This document shows positions 9,124 through 16,802 of a stretch of DNA of 64,000 nt, one piece after another. The position numbers were made by a program, and so were the translations under genes. Position 1 is the stretch's first letter. Each line of letters opens with the position of its first letter. A model generated the notes under the pieces. It had not been told where the DNA came from. It did no database searches and saw nothing but the letters and a program-made list of their open reading frames with translations. The stretch spans positions 46,208 to 110,207 of the forward strand of contig NZ_ARXS01000015.1 of NCBI RefSeq assembly GCF_025532145.1. Reading direction: 5' to 3'. Source of the DNA: Alloalcanivorax balearicus MACL04. GTDB lineage: Bacteria > Pseudomonadota > Gammaproteobacteria > Pseudomonadales > Alcanivoracaceae.

Positions 9124-10047
9124 ATGAGTCAGAGCGAAGCCATCCGATTCGTCAGCGCCGGTCAGTCCTGCTGCGGTGATCTGTTCCTGCCGGAAGGGGA
9201 TGGGCCCTTCGCCACCCTGATCATGGCCCACGGCTTCGGCTTGACCCGGGAGTGCGGGCTGGCGCCGTTCCGGGACGCCTTCCTGGCCGCCGGTTACGCG
9301 GTGTTCTGGTTCGATTACCGCCATTTCGGCGACAGTGAAGGCATGCCCCGGCAACTGTTGTCACCGGCCCGTCAGGTGGCGGACTGGCAAGCGGCATTGC
9401 ACACCGTGCGGGGCCTTGCGCAGGTGGATTCGGATCGCATCGTCCTGTGGGGAACGTCGTTTTCCGGCGGTCTGGTCACCGCGGTGGCGGCCCGTGAACG
9501 GGTGGCCGGCATCATCAGCCAGTGCCCGATGATGGACGGCTTCAACGCGGTGCTGGAAGTGATCCGCTACGCGGGGCTTATGCAGGGGTTGAAACTTACC
9601 GCCCTGGGGGCTCTGGACGCGGTGCGCGGTGCGGCGGGGTTGGCGCCGTACTATGTGGCCAGCGCCGGCCAACCTGGTGAGGTGGCGGCGATGAGCAGCG
9701 AAGACGCTTATCAGGGTTACACCGCCTTGCTGGCGGACGGTGTTCCCAACCAGGTGGCGGCGCGGATCGCGTTCAGCCTGCCGCTGTTTCGCCCGGTGAC
9801 CGTGGCCGACCGGATGCAATGCCCGGCGTTGGTGCTGGTCTGCGATGAGGACACGGTGGCGCCGGCGCGGGACGCGGACCGGGCGATCGCCCGGATGCCG
9901 GACGCGACGGTGCGCCGCTATTCCATCGGACACTTCGACATCTATCAGGGCGAACACCAGGAGCGCAGTCTGCGGGAGCAATTGGCCTTCCTGCGGCGGA
10001 TTCTGGCTCCGAGTGATGAGCCGGCCGCGCCGGAGGCCGACCAGTAG
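9124..10047 (+). CDS. Alpha/beta hydrolase (dienelactone-hydrolase-like)
   Basis: Cytoplasmic hydrolase of 307 residues. It shows the oxyanion MAHGFG, the nucleophile elbow GTSFSGG near residue 120, a candidate acid in CDEDTV near 243, and the catalytic histidine in IGHFD near 272. The ATG lies two bases after the cysQ stop with GGAG upstream, so it is probably cotranscribed with cysQ. The substrate is not evident. Confidence 0.82.
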   Translation: MSQSEAIRFVSAGQSCCGDLFLPEGDGPFATLIMAHGFGLTRECGLAPFRDAFLAAGYAVFWFDYRHFGDSEGMPRQLLSPARQVADWQAALHTVRGLAQVDSDRIVLWGTSFSGGLVTAVAARERVAGIISQCPMMDGFNAVLEVIRYAGLMQGLKLTALGALDAVRGAAGLAPYYVASAGQPGEVAAMSSEDAYQGYTALLADGVPNQVAARIAFSLPLFRPVTVADRMQCPALVLVCDEDTVAPARDADRAIARMPDATVRRYSIGHFDIYQGEHQERSLREQLAFLRRILAPSDEPAAPEADQ

Positions 10048-10056
10048 CGCGGGCTT

Positions 10057-10404
10057 TCAGCTCAGCCAGGGTGGCAGCAGCTCTATAAGCTGTTGGGTCA
10101 TAGAGTCGTGGCTGAGATGAAAGGCCATGCCGAACAGGCACAGATTCAACGCCGGCAACATCAGCCCCAGCACCAGGAAATTCACCACCACGGTCTGACG
10201 GATGCGTCCGCTCCACAGCAGCGCGCTGATCACCACCACCACCGCCAGCGGCGCCGCCAACCAGTCCGGTGGCGTGATTTCGGTCCAGCCTGGAGGCAGG
10301 ACGGGCAAGGTCAGGTCAGGCAAGAAATCGGAAAACAACGGCGGTGCCCCACAGCAAGCCGTCCTTGAATGTCCGTGGCGGTTCTTTATTCCGTGTTCCG
10401 CCAA
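10057..10404 (-). CDS. Small hypothetical membrane protein
   Basis: Reading frame of up to 115 residues, convergent with the hydrolase gene. It has two likely membrane segments, PLAVVVVISALLW and a second near VNFLVLGLMLPALNLCLFG. I do not recognise the family. The longest start is a TTG at 10404 without a convincing ribosome site. A TTG inside, before FSDFLPDLTLPV, is an alternative, so the N-terminus is uncertain. Confidence 0.5.
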   Translation of the reverse strand: MAEHGIKNRHGHSRTACCGAPPLFSDFLPDLTLPVLPPGWTEITPPDWLAAPLAVVVVISALLWSGRIRQTVVVNFLVLGLMLPALNLCLFGMAFHLSHDSMTQQLIELLPPWLS

Positions 10405-10475
10405 TAATGATTTGGTGGCGAAATGCTATCACGATTAATACTAAAGTGTTAACTGTGTCTAATCAGAAAGTCACA

Positions 10476-11165
10476 CTAGTGCCCATCCAGGTAATGCCGC
10501 AGGGCCTGGGGATCGGGCAGGGTAACGGTGCCGTAGCCAAACCGGACCAGCCCTTCCCTCTCCAGCTGCTTGAGCACCCCGTGCACGCCCTGGCGGCTCA
10601 TGCCCAGCATGCTGGCGATATGCTCCCGGGTCAGCTTGAAGGTCACCGGCTCGGTGAGGGCGTGGCCGTCCAGGGTTTCCGCCAGAAACAACAGGCGCCG
10701 GCCAAGCCGGCCCGGCATATCGCGCAGAGCGTTGTCCTCGATCACGGAAATGGCCGACCACAGACGACGGCTGAGCATATCCAGAGTACGGGGATAGGCC
10801 TCTGGATAGCGGCTCAGCAGGGCCCGATAATCCTGGCCGGGGATTTCCAGCAGTTCGCCATCGCTGTGGGCGGTGGCGCCGAACACCCGGGGCATACCCG
10901 GTGAGAACACGGTGTCGCCGAACCAGGCGCCGGCCTGGAACAGGGTCAGGATGACTTCGCGCCCCTCGGGATTGGTGGAACTGATCCGCACATTACCGGT
11001 GCCCACCACCGACAGGGTCGATTGCACCTCACCCCGCTCGTACAGCACCTGGCCGGTCCGGAACGGCCGGATGCGGGCCGCCGTGGCGGCTTCCCGCAAG
11101 GCCGATTCGGGTAATCCGGAGAGTAAGGAACAGCTGCGCAGAATGGCCAGGGCCCGGTCACTCAT
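10476..11165 (-). CDS. Crp/Fnr-family transcriptional regulator
   Basis: Regulator of 229 residues. The N-terminal cyclic-nucleotide-binding-like beta barrel (residues about 10-125) contains PEGREVILTLFQAGAWFGD. The C-terminal winged helix has TREHIASMLGMSRQGVHGVL as its recognition region. It lacks the Fnr cysteine cluster, so it is not an oxygen-sensing FeS Fnr. It is divergent from the HD-domain gene, and the 260-base gap probably holds its operator. Confidence 0.88.
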   Translation of the reverse strand: MSDRALAILRSCSLLSGLPESALREAATAARIRPFRTGQVLYERGEVQSTLSVVGTGNVRISSTNPEGREVILTLFQAGAWFGDTVFSPGMPRVFGATAHSDGELLEIPGQDYRALLSRYPEAYPRTLDMLSRRLWSAISVIEDNALRDMPGRLGRRLLFLAETLDGHALTEPVTFKLTREHIASMLGMSRQGVHGVLKQLEREGLVRFGYGTVTLPDPQALRHYLDGH

Positions 11166-11425
11166 GGTCGTTTCCCCGTCGCTCTCTTGCCATTCTTTCC
11201 GCCTCTTCTTTTGTCATCTCCCAAGTGTAAAGAAATTGACAGTTTGTCGCCGCCCCCGGACCTAGACTGAACCCACGGTTCCATTGTTTGGCGCCCACCG
11301 TGGCGCGGACCGATACCCAATAACGTTCAACAATGACCCGTCGCGCCAGCCCGCCGCCACCGCGACCCGCTCTCCGGGCCGTGTCATCGGTGGCCCCCCG
11401 CGCCGGGGTTCGGGAGAACCACATC
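11166..11425. promoter_or_regulatory. Divergent promoter region between the Crp-family gene and the HD gene
   Basis: 260 bases without a supported gene. It includes an AT-richer stretch around 11215-11245 with TTGACA at 11236-11241, but no well-spaced -10 hexamer follows. The ribosome site GGGAG for the HD gene is at 11412-11416. A Crp-type palindrome was not found by eye. Confidence 0.35.
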
Positions 11426-12034
11426 ATGCAAGGTCAGCACGACGAACTCAGAGCCGGCTTCACTCACATGGAAGACGGCAAGGCCGAAGACTGGCAGATC
11501 ATTTCCGATGCCTTTGGCGGTTTCGCCCGGGAACTGCCGGACCGGGTGATCGAACACCTGCGTCTGCTGGAAGGCGATTGCGGCGGCTTCCCGGTGGACC
11601 GTCTCACCCATTGCCTGCAGACCGCCACTCTGGCTCATCAGGACGGCAAGGATGAGGAGTATGTGGTGTGCGCGCTGCTGCATGATATTGGCGACACCCT
11701 TGGTCCGTACAACCACGCCGACATTGCCGCCTCCCTGCTGGAGCCGTTCGTCAGCGAAGAAAATCACTGGATGGTGAAACACCATGCCATTTTCCAGGGC
11801 TACTATTTCTTCCATCATCTGGGGCTGGATCGCAACCTGCGTGACCAGTTCCGGGACCATCCGTGCTTCGAACGTACCGTGGAGTTTTGCGCGAAATACG
11901 ACGGTGCCGCCTTCGATCCGGAAGCGGAAACCCTGCCTTTGTCGTTCTTCGAGCCGATGCTGCGGCGGGTAATGGAAAAACCAAAACGCTCCCTGTACAA
12001 AAAGACCTTCGATAAACAGGAAGCCACCGCCTGA
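11426..12034 (+). CDS. HD-domain protein, PhnZ/MIOX-like
   Basis: 202 residues with metal-binding HD-domain signatures: THCLQTATLAHQDG near residue 60 and ALLHDIGDT near residue 83. Further conserved histidines follow (YNHADI, HHAIFQGYYFFHHLG). This pattern matches the diiron oxygenase branch of HD proteins that includes PhnZ and myo-inositol oxygenase, rather than plain phosphohydrolases. Substrate is unknown. ATG 11426 (MQGQHDELRAGF) is favoured over upstream starts because GGGAG precedes it. No phosphonate genes are adjacent. Confidence 0.75.
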   Translation: MQGQHDELRAGFTHMEDGKAEDWQIISDAFGGFARELPDRVIEHLRLLEGDCGGFPVDRLTHCLQTATLAHQDGKDEEYVVCALLHDIGDTLGPYNHADIAASLLEPFVSEENHWMVKHHAIFQGYYFFHHLGLDRNLRDQFRDHPCFERTVEFCAKYDGAAFDPEAETLPLSFFEPMLRRVMEKPKRSLYKKTFDKQEATA

Positions 12035-12051
12035 TCATCGCCCGCCTGATC

Positions 12052-12085
12052 GCCAATACCGATGGACATACCTGTCGGTATTGGC
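12052..12085 (+). terminator. Strong inverted repeat after the HD gene
   Basis: Perfect 11-bp arms (GCCAATACCGA and TCGGTATTGGC) with a 12-base loop, 18 bases after the HD-gene stop. There is no clean U tract (ACTTCTGTTATT follows), so termination is probable but not certain. Confidence 0.55.
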
Positions 12086-12100
12086 ACTTCTGTTATTGAA

Positions 12101-12129
12101 ATGACATTTCATCGTCACTGCTTGGTCAC
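12101..12129 (+). promoter_or_regulatory. Pho-box-like array of three 7-mers
   Basis: Three 7-mers resembling the PhoB half-site CTGTCAT lie at exact 11-bp spacing: ATGACAT at 12101, TCGTCAC at 12112 and TGGTCAC at 12123. The last is followed after 10 bases by TAAAGT (12140-12145), which fits a -10 at the distance seen when a Pho box replaces the -35. The metallophosphoesterase ATG is at 12183. Confidence 0.65.
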
Positions 12130-12182
12130 CTCCGTTTTCTAAAGTACGCGCCCTGTCCTTATCGTGATTGCGGAGCTTGCTG

Positions 12183-14105
12183 ATGAATGCGTTGAGACCC
12201 GTCGGGTGGCGTGCCACCTGGCTCGTTATTCTTTTGTCTTTGTTTCTGACCGCCTGTGGCGGCGACAGTAGCGGCCATTCCGGAGGTGAGCCTACGCCAC
12301 CGGATAGCGGGAACGGCGACAATGGTGGTGATGGAGACGGTGGCGGTGATGACGGTGGGGAAACCGGCCAGAACTTCACCGTGGCGGTGATCCCGGATAC
12401 CCAGAAGTATTCCCGTTATTCTCCGGAACGTTACATCGCCCAGACGCAGTGGATCGCGGACAATTACCAGGAATACAACATTCCCTTCACTCTGCATCTG
12501 GGGGACGTGGTCGACCTGCCCCGCGAGGATTCCGAATGGGCGGCGGCGATGGAAGCCATGCAGATTCTCGACGTCAATCCGGAAACACCGTACAGCATCC
12601 TCGCTGGCAACCACGATGTGCTGAACAGCGGGCAGTGGGACGCGGACCGGGATCTGGCCGCCGAACCTTTCCCGCGGTACTTCTCCGCGGCCCGCCAGGC
12701 CGGCAACTTCTCCACCTTTCAGGGTGCGGACAATACTGGCTTCAACAGTTATCACATCTTCGAAGCCGAAGGGCGTGAGTATCTGGTGCTGGCCCTGGAC
12801 TGGCGTGTATCCGATCAGTCGCTGGAGTGGGCCCGTGGTGTGCTGGACGCGCATCCGGATGTCCCCACCATTCTGACCACGCACCAGTTGCTTAACATCG
12901 CCGGTGATGGCGAAACCGCCATTTTCACCGAGCATGGCGCGCTTTTGTGGGAGCAGCTGATTCGCAGCCACGATCAGATTTTCCTGACTTTCAACGGCCA
13001 CCACCACGGCGAAGCCATGATGGTGGGCAAGAACGACTACGGCCGTGACGTGGTCATGGTGGTGGTGGATTACCAATCCGGCTTCTGGGGCGGTAATGGC
13101 ATGATGCAACTGGTGACGTTCGACCTCACCAACGACGAACTGGATTTCATGTCCTACTCCCCCTGGGTGGCGGCCATCGACGAAGCCAGCCGTCAGCCCC
13201 AGGACGAATTGTCGCGCTGGGAATTCAGCGTGCCGATGGATTTTGAGCAGCGCTTCGCCGATCTGAACCAGGGCGAGGGGATCGTGGCGCCGGGCAGCAT
13301 CGAGGGCACTCAGGCCTACTGGATTCTGGATTCGGAGCACCAGATCACCGCCACCGACAACAGCGTGAAGTTCATGGATGCGTCCGGTAACGGCAACACC
13401 ATGACGCTGGTGCCCTATAACGATTCGGAAGGTAACGATCCGCAAGGTGCACTCTCCGACTTCTTCCAGGTCACCGCGGACGCGCCCGCGTTCGGCTACG
13501 CCACCGGCAGCGCCCGCTTCATGGGGCGCAACGAAATCGGAGGCTATTACCTGACCACCGACGGCCCGGGCCTGACCTTCGAGCAGAGTGCAGCTGGCGA
13601 GCAGGGCTTCCTGCCCCAGTACACCATCGAAGCCATCGTCCGTCTGCCTGGAGACTGGACTCCCGAGAACAATCAGTGGTCCGGTATCCTCAACCACCAA
13701 CCGGGCATTACCCAGGTGTGTAACTATCACTCGGTTTCCTGCTCAGGCAGCGACGCTTCCCTGGGCCTGAATGTCTCTTCCCTGAAAGAGTTCCAGTGGG
13801 TGAGTACCTCCCAGAACGGCAAGGGCCAGGACAACTGGTCCTGGGAAGTGAGCAACGGGTACTGGTATCACATCGCGTTGGTAAATGACGGTGAGCGGGT
13901 GCAGATGTATGTGGACGGCTCCCTGGTCATGCGCACCGGTGTCGATGAGCAACAGGGTCTGCTGGTGGAGCCGGGCCAGCCCTGGTCCATCGGCGTGAAC
14001 AGCTGGCAGGGCAACCCCAGCAATCTGTTCGCCGGCGATATCGCTGAGATCCGTATTAACAACCGCGCCTTGGGACGGGACGAGTGGTTGTATAACCAGA
14101 GATAA
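12183..14105 (+). CDS. Secreted lipoprotein metallophosphoesterase with C-terminal LamG-like domain
   Basis: 640 residues. The lipoprotein signal ends LFLTACGG and is followed by a Gly/Asp-rich linker (residues about 30-58). A calcineurin-like phosphoesterase domain follows: IPDTQ, LHLGDVVD, AGNHD, a TTHQL histidine and NGHHHGE supply the metal ligands. From about residue 400 a concanavalin/LamG-like domain runs to the end (MYVDGSLVMRTG, IAEIRINNRALG). It probably hydrolyses phosphoesters outside the inner membrane, with the LamG part binding a polymer. ATG 12183 has GGAG seven bases upstream. Pho-box-like repeats upstream suggest induction by phosphate starvation. Confidence 0.82.
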   Translation: MNALRPVGWRATWLVILLSLFLTACGGDSSGHSGGEPTPPDSGNGDNGGDGDGGGDDGGETGQNFTVAVIPDTQKYSRYSPERYIAQTQWIADNYQEYNIPFTLHLGDVVDLPREDSEWAAAMEAMQILDVNPETPYSILAGNHDVLNSGQWDADRDLAAEPFPRYFSAARQAGNFSTFQGADNTGFNSYHIFEAEGREYLVLALDWRVSDQSLEWARGVLDAHPDVPTILTTHQLLNIAGDGETAIFTEHGALLWEQLIRSHDQIFLTFNGHHHGEAMMVGKNDYGRDVVMVVVDYQSGFWGGNGMMQLVTFDLTNDELDFMSYSPWVAAIDEASRQPQDELSRWEFSVPMDFEQRFADLNQGEGIVAPGSIEGTQAYWILDSEHQITATDNSVKFMDASGNGNTMTLVPYNDSEGNDPQGALSDFFQVTADAPAFGYATGSARFMGRNEIGGYYLTTDGPGLTFEQSAAGEQGFLPQYTIEAIVRLPGDWTPENNQWSGILNHQPGITQVCNYHSVSCSGSDASLGLNVSSLKEFQWVSTSQNGKGQDNWSWEVSNGYWYHIALVNDGERVQMYVDGSLVMRTGVDEQQGLLVEPGQPWSIGVNSWQGNPSNLFAGDIAEIRINNRALGRDEWLYNQR

Positions 14106-14132
14106 CCATAAAAGTAACTACCCTCATTTTCA

Positions 14133-14157
14133 GGGCGCCAGATGGCGCCCTTTTTTT
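14133..14157 (+). terminator. Intrinsic terminator of the metallophosphoesterase gene
   Basis: Perfect 7-bp stem (GGGCGCC with GGCGCCC, loop AGAT) followed by seven T, 27 bases after the stop codon. Confidence 0.9.
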
Positions 14158-14162
14158 CAGAC

Positions 14163-14603
14163 TCAGCCGCCCAATCGCCGTGCCATGGCCTCCATGACAC
14201 GGCGCCAGCCTTCGTGATCATCGCCGGTCTCGGCGAAGGACTCTCTTAACAACTGGTGCTGGATGCCGGTGAGATGGGCCTGCAGGGCCTTGCCTTGCTC
14301 GGTCAGGGACAGGCGCTTGATGCGTTTGTCGTTGTCGTCCCGGCGCACGTCCACGTAACCCTGCTCGGCCAGAGTCTTCAGAGGTTTGTGAATGGCCTGC
14401 TTGGTGAGGCGCATGGCTTCCACTAGCTCATTGACGCTGAGGTCGTTGTAGCGGTTGATAAAGAACAGCAGACGGTGATGGATACGGGACAGGCCATAGG
14501 TCTTGAGGATGGCGTCGGGTTCCGCGACCAGGCCGCGAAAGGCGAAATGGAGGGTCTCCAGGGTGGCGTCCAGATCTTCGGGGGAAAGGCTCTCTGTCAT
14601 CAT
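14163..14603 (-). CDS. MarR-family transcriptional regulator
   Basis: 146-residue winged-helix regulator. The DNA-binding region is LSVNELVEAMRLTKQAIHKPLKTLAEQG followed by the wing VDVRRDDNDKR (residues about 55-100). It is convergent with the metallophosphoesterase gene and lies downstream of the choice-of-anchor-I gene, from which a terminator separates it. Two adjacent ATG codons at 14603 and 14600 are possible starts. The ligand and targets are not evident. Confidence 0.85.
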   Translation of the reverse strand: MMTESLSPEDLDATLETLHFAFRGLVAEPDAILKTYGLSRIHHRLLFFINRYNDLSVNELVEAMRLTKQAIHKPLKTLAEQGYVDVRRDDNDKRIKRLSLTEQGKALQAHLTGIQHQLLRESFAETGDDHEGWRRVMEAMARRLGG

Positions 14604-14748
14604 CGACTCACTGTCTCGATTGGCTGAGGGTCATTGGTCAGAATGATTGACTTTCTTGGGGGTATTATGCAACCCGGTTGGGGCTAAAAGATGAGTCAGG
14701 AGCGTGCGCGGACAAGTAAATAATACGATATTAATGAAATGCGGGAGT

Positions 14749-14788
14749 AAAAATAGGGGGCGGCGCCGGTGGTAACCGGCCGCCGCCC
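14749..14788 (-). terminator. Intrinsic terminator of the choice-of-anchor-I gene
   Basis: Read on minus, a GC-rich near-perfect stem (13-14 bp, one bulge, arms at 14758-14770 and 14775-14788) is followed by CCTATTTTT. It begins 17 bases after the stop of the gene at 14805. Confidence 0.85.
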
Positions 14789-14804
14789 TGGGCAGGATCG
14801 GGTA

Positions 14805-16691
14805 TTAGTCCGCCAGCTTGGACTCTACCCGGTAGATGGCGGTGGTGCCGCTGACTTCGTTGCCCACGATTAGCAGCGCCTCTTCATTGGGAGACTGATC
14901 CGCGGGGATGAATGCCAGACCTTCCGGGCCCAGATCGCCGGCTTCCACCGTGGAAGGGTCTTCGGTTGTCCAGTCTTCACGGGTGTTCAGATAGTCCTGG
15001 AAGATCGGCGCGGCGGGGTCGGTGATGTCATACACCAGAATGCCGCCCATGCGCTCCAGGCCCAGGAACAGGAAGTGCTTTTCGCCGATCTGGCCGATGG
15101 TCAGACCTTCCGGCTCCGGCCCTTTGTTGTCACTGCGGCTTTCCAGGGCGTTGCCTTCGTCGTGATTGCTGTTGAAGAAGTCCTTGCACGGAATATCGCG
15201 ATTGCTGCCCAGCATGCACTCCTCGCCGGCCAGGAACTGTTCGATGGCGTCGCCGGAATCCCATACCAGAGCGCCTTGTTCGTCCCAGATGGAGAACGAG
15301 CGGCCGCCAAAGGCGTACAGGTTGTCGTACATGAGGCGGTCGCCGTTGGCGTCTTCCAGACCCTGGTCGTTGAACATCACCGGGTTGCCAGCCTCGTCGG
15401 TGCGATAGCCTTCGGTCCAGGTGATGTTGAGACGGCCGAGTTTTTCATCGTCACGGCAGGTGCCCGGGTCGCCGGCGGTGGCGCCGCAGTAGCTGAAGGT
15501 TTCCGGATTGAGCAGTGCTCCAGCGGCCAGGGCGCGCAGGTGGGCCGGCAGGTCGTCGCCGCAGCGGCGATCGAAGCCGTTGGCGTGCACCAGATGTTTG
15601 ACGCGCCATTCCTCGACGAAGCCCTGGGTGACGTCGCCGTCGCAGGGCGCGGCGTCCTCGGTGCCGAAGTAGGCGGCGTTGTCTTCGCCCCAGGCGCGGG
15701 CGTCACCTTCGTTGGCGGTGACCAGATAGGTGGCGCCACCGGATGGGTAGGCGGCGATGGCATCCGGCAGGTACAGACCTTTGACACCGGGCCAGGTGGT
15801 GATGTTGATGGCGCCGTCGTCATCGGAGACGTCGAGCCCGTTGCCGTCTTCACCATGGTCCTTGGCGCCCAGCGCTACAATGTTGGTGACCTTGGCGTCG
15901 GCGATGTCGACAATCGCCAGAGCGTTGTTTTCCTGCAGGGTGACCCAGGCCTTGCCGCTGTCGGTGGAAACCGCGATGTATTCCGGTTCCAGGTCCATGG
16001 CCACGGAGGCGCCGGGGCCGTAGATGCGCACGCCGGCGGCCAATAGCTCGTCCTTGCGGTCATCAAAGCCGGTGAAATCCGCGGTGTTTTCCTGCGGGCT
16101 GGCCGGGTCGGTGATGTCCACGACACTGATGGAGCCTTCCGGATCCACGCTGTAGTCATCGCTGGGTTCGCCTTCGTTGGCGAGCAGAACGTACCGGCCG
16201 TTCGGAGTGAAGGTCACCATGTCCGGTTGAGCGCCAACCGATGTGGTGGAGATCAGGTCGAAAGTATTGGCGTCATACAGCGCCAGATGGCCAGGATCGG
16301 TCTTGGTGGGGGCCTCCACCGCCAGAGCCACCAGATCGCCATGCACGGCGACGCTGTTGACCACGGTGCCCTCGCCAATGTTTTCGGTGGTCAGGGTGTC
16401 GGCGTGAACCGGGTTGGCCGGATCGCTCAGATCCAGCACATCCACCGCGCCTTTCTGTGCGTTGACCACGAAGGCTCGCTTGGTGCCGGCATGATAGGCG
16501 GTGATTTCCGCCGCGCTGACGCCGAATTCCTGGCTGCTGTAGCGGCCCAGCAGTTGCAGGCTGATGCTTTCCGGGGTGATTACCGGCGGATCCACCGGTC
16601 CCGGGTTGTCGTTGTTGTCACTGTCTCCCCCACAGGCACTGAGGGCGGCAGCCAGTACCGTGGTGGTGGCCAGAAGTCGCCAAGTCGCCAT
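14805..16691 (-). CDS. Secreted choice-of-anchor-I lipoprotein (beta-propeller)
   Basis: 628 residues. The lipoprotein signal ends ALSACGG, followed by an Asp/Asn/Pro-rich linker. The body is a beta-propeller of the choice-of-anchor I type, with repeats such as VDVLDLSDPANPVH, ISVVDITDPASPQ and ILVYDITDPAAPIF. It also has acidic calcium-like segments (LANEGEPSDDY, TANEGDARAWGED). Relatives are often linked to extracellular phosphatase activity; the enzymatic role here is inferred. GGAG lies eight bases before the ATG. A four-unit Pho-box-like array lies upstream at 16743-16782. Confidence 0.78.
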   Translation of the reverse strand: MATWRLLATTTVLAAALSACGGDSDNNDNPGPVDPPVITPESISLQLLGRYSSQEFGVSAAEITAYHAGTKRAFVVNAQKGAVDVLDLSDPANPVHADTLTTENIGEGTVVNSVAVHGDLVALAVEAPTKTDPGHLALYDANTFDLISTTSVGAQPDMVTFTPNGRYVLLANEGEPSDDYSVDPEGSISVVDITDPASPQENTADFTGFDDRKDELLAAGVRIYGPGASVAMDLEPEYIAVSTDSGKAWVTLQENNALAIVDIADAKVTNIVALGAKDHGEDGNGLDVSDDDGAINITTWPGVKGLYLPDAIAAYPSGGATYLVTANEGDARAWGEDNAAYFGTEDAAPCDGDVTQGFVEEWRVKHLVHANGFDRRCGDDLPAHLRALAAGALLNPETFSYCGATAGDPGTCRDDEKLGRLNITWTEGYRTDEAGNPVMFNDQGLEDANGDRLMYDNLYAFGGRSFSIWDEQGALVWDSGDAIEQFLAGEECMLGSNRDIPCKDFFNSNHDEGNALESRSDNKGPEPEGLTIGQIGEKHFLFLGLERMGGILVYDITDPAAPIFQDYLNTREDWTTEDPSTVEAGDLGPEGLAFIPADQSPNEEALLIVGNEVSGTTAIYRVESKLAD

Positions 16692-16742
16692 GAATCGTCT
16701 CCAGTTGTCATTTTGGTCGCCCTTGGGGTGTACAGAACGGCG

Positions 16743-16782
16743 ATGACAATGGCGTGACGAAACGGTGACCGCCGCATGACGG
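16743..16782 (-). promoter_or_regulatory. Pho-box-like array of four 7-mers
   Basis: Read on minus, four 7-mers lie at exact 11-bp spacing: CCGTCAT, CGGTCAC, TCGTCAC and TTGTCAT, matching the PhoB half-site CTGTCAT at 6, 5, 4 and 6 of 7 positions. A weak -10 (TACACC) follows after 10 bases, the same geometry as at 12101-12145. The target ATG is 51 bases from the array. Confidence 0.72.
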
Positions 16783-16802
16783 CGGCCACCGTGAACAGGC
16801 TC

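Noticed and set aside
12159..13730. 523-codon minus frame opposite the metallophosphoesterase gene
   Set aside because: Low-complexity His/Val/Gly composition, no start signal; the plus gene is well supported.
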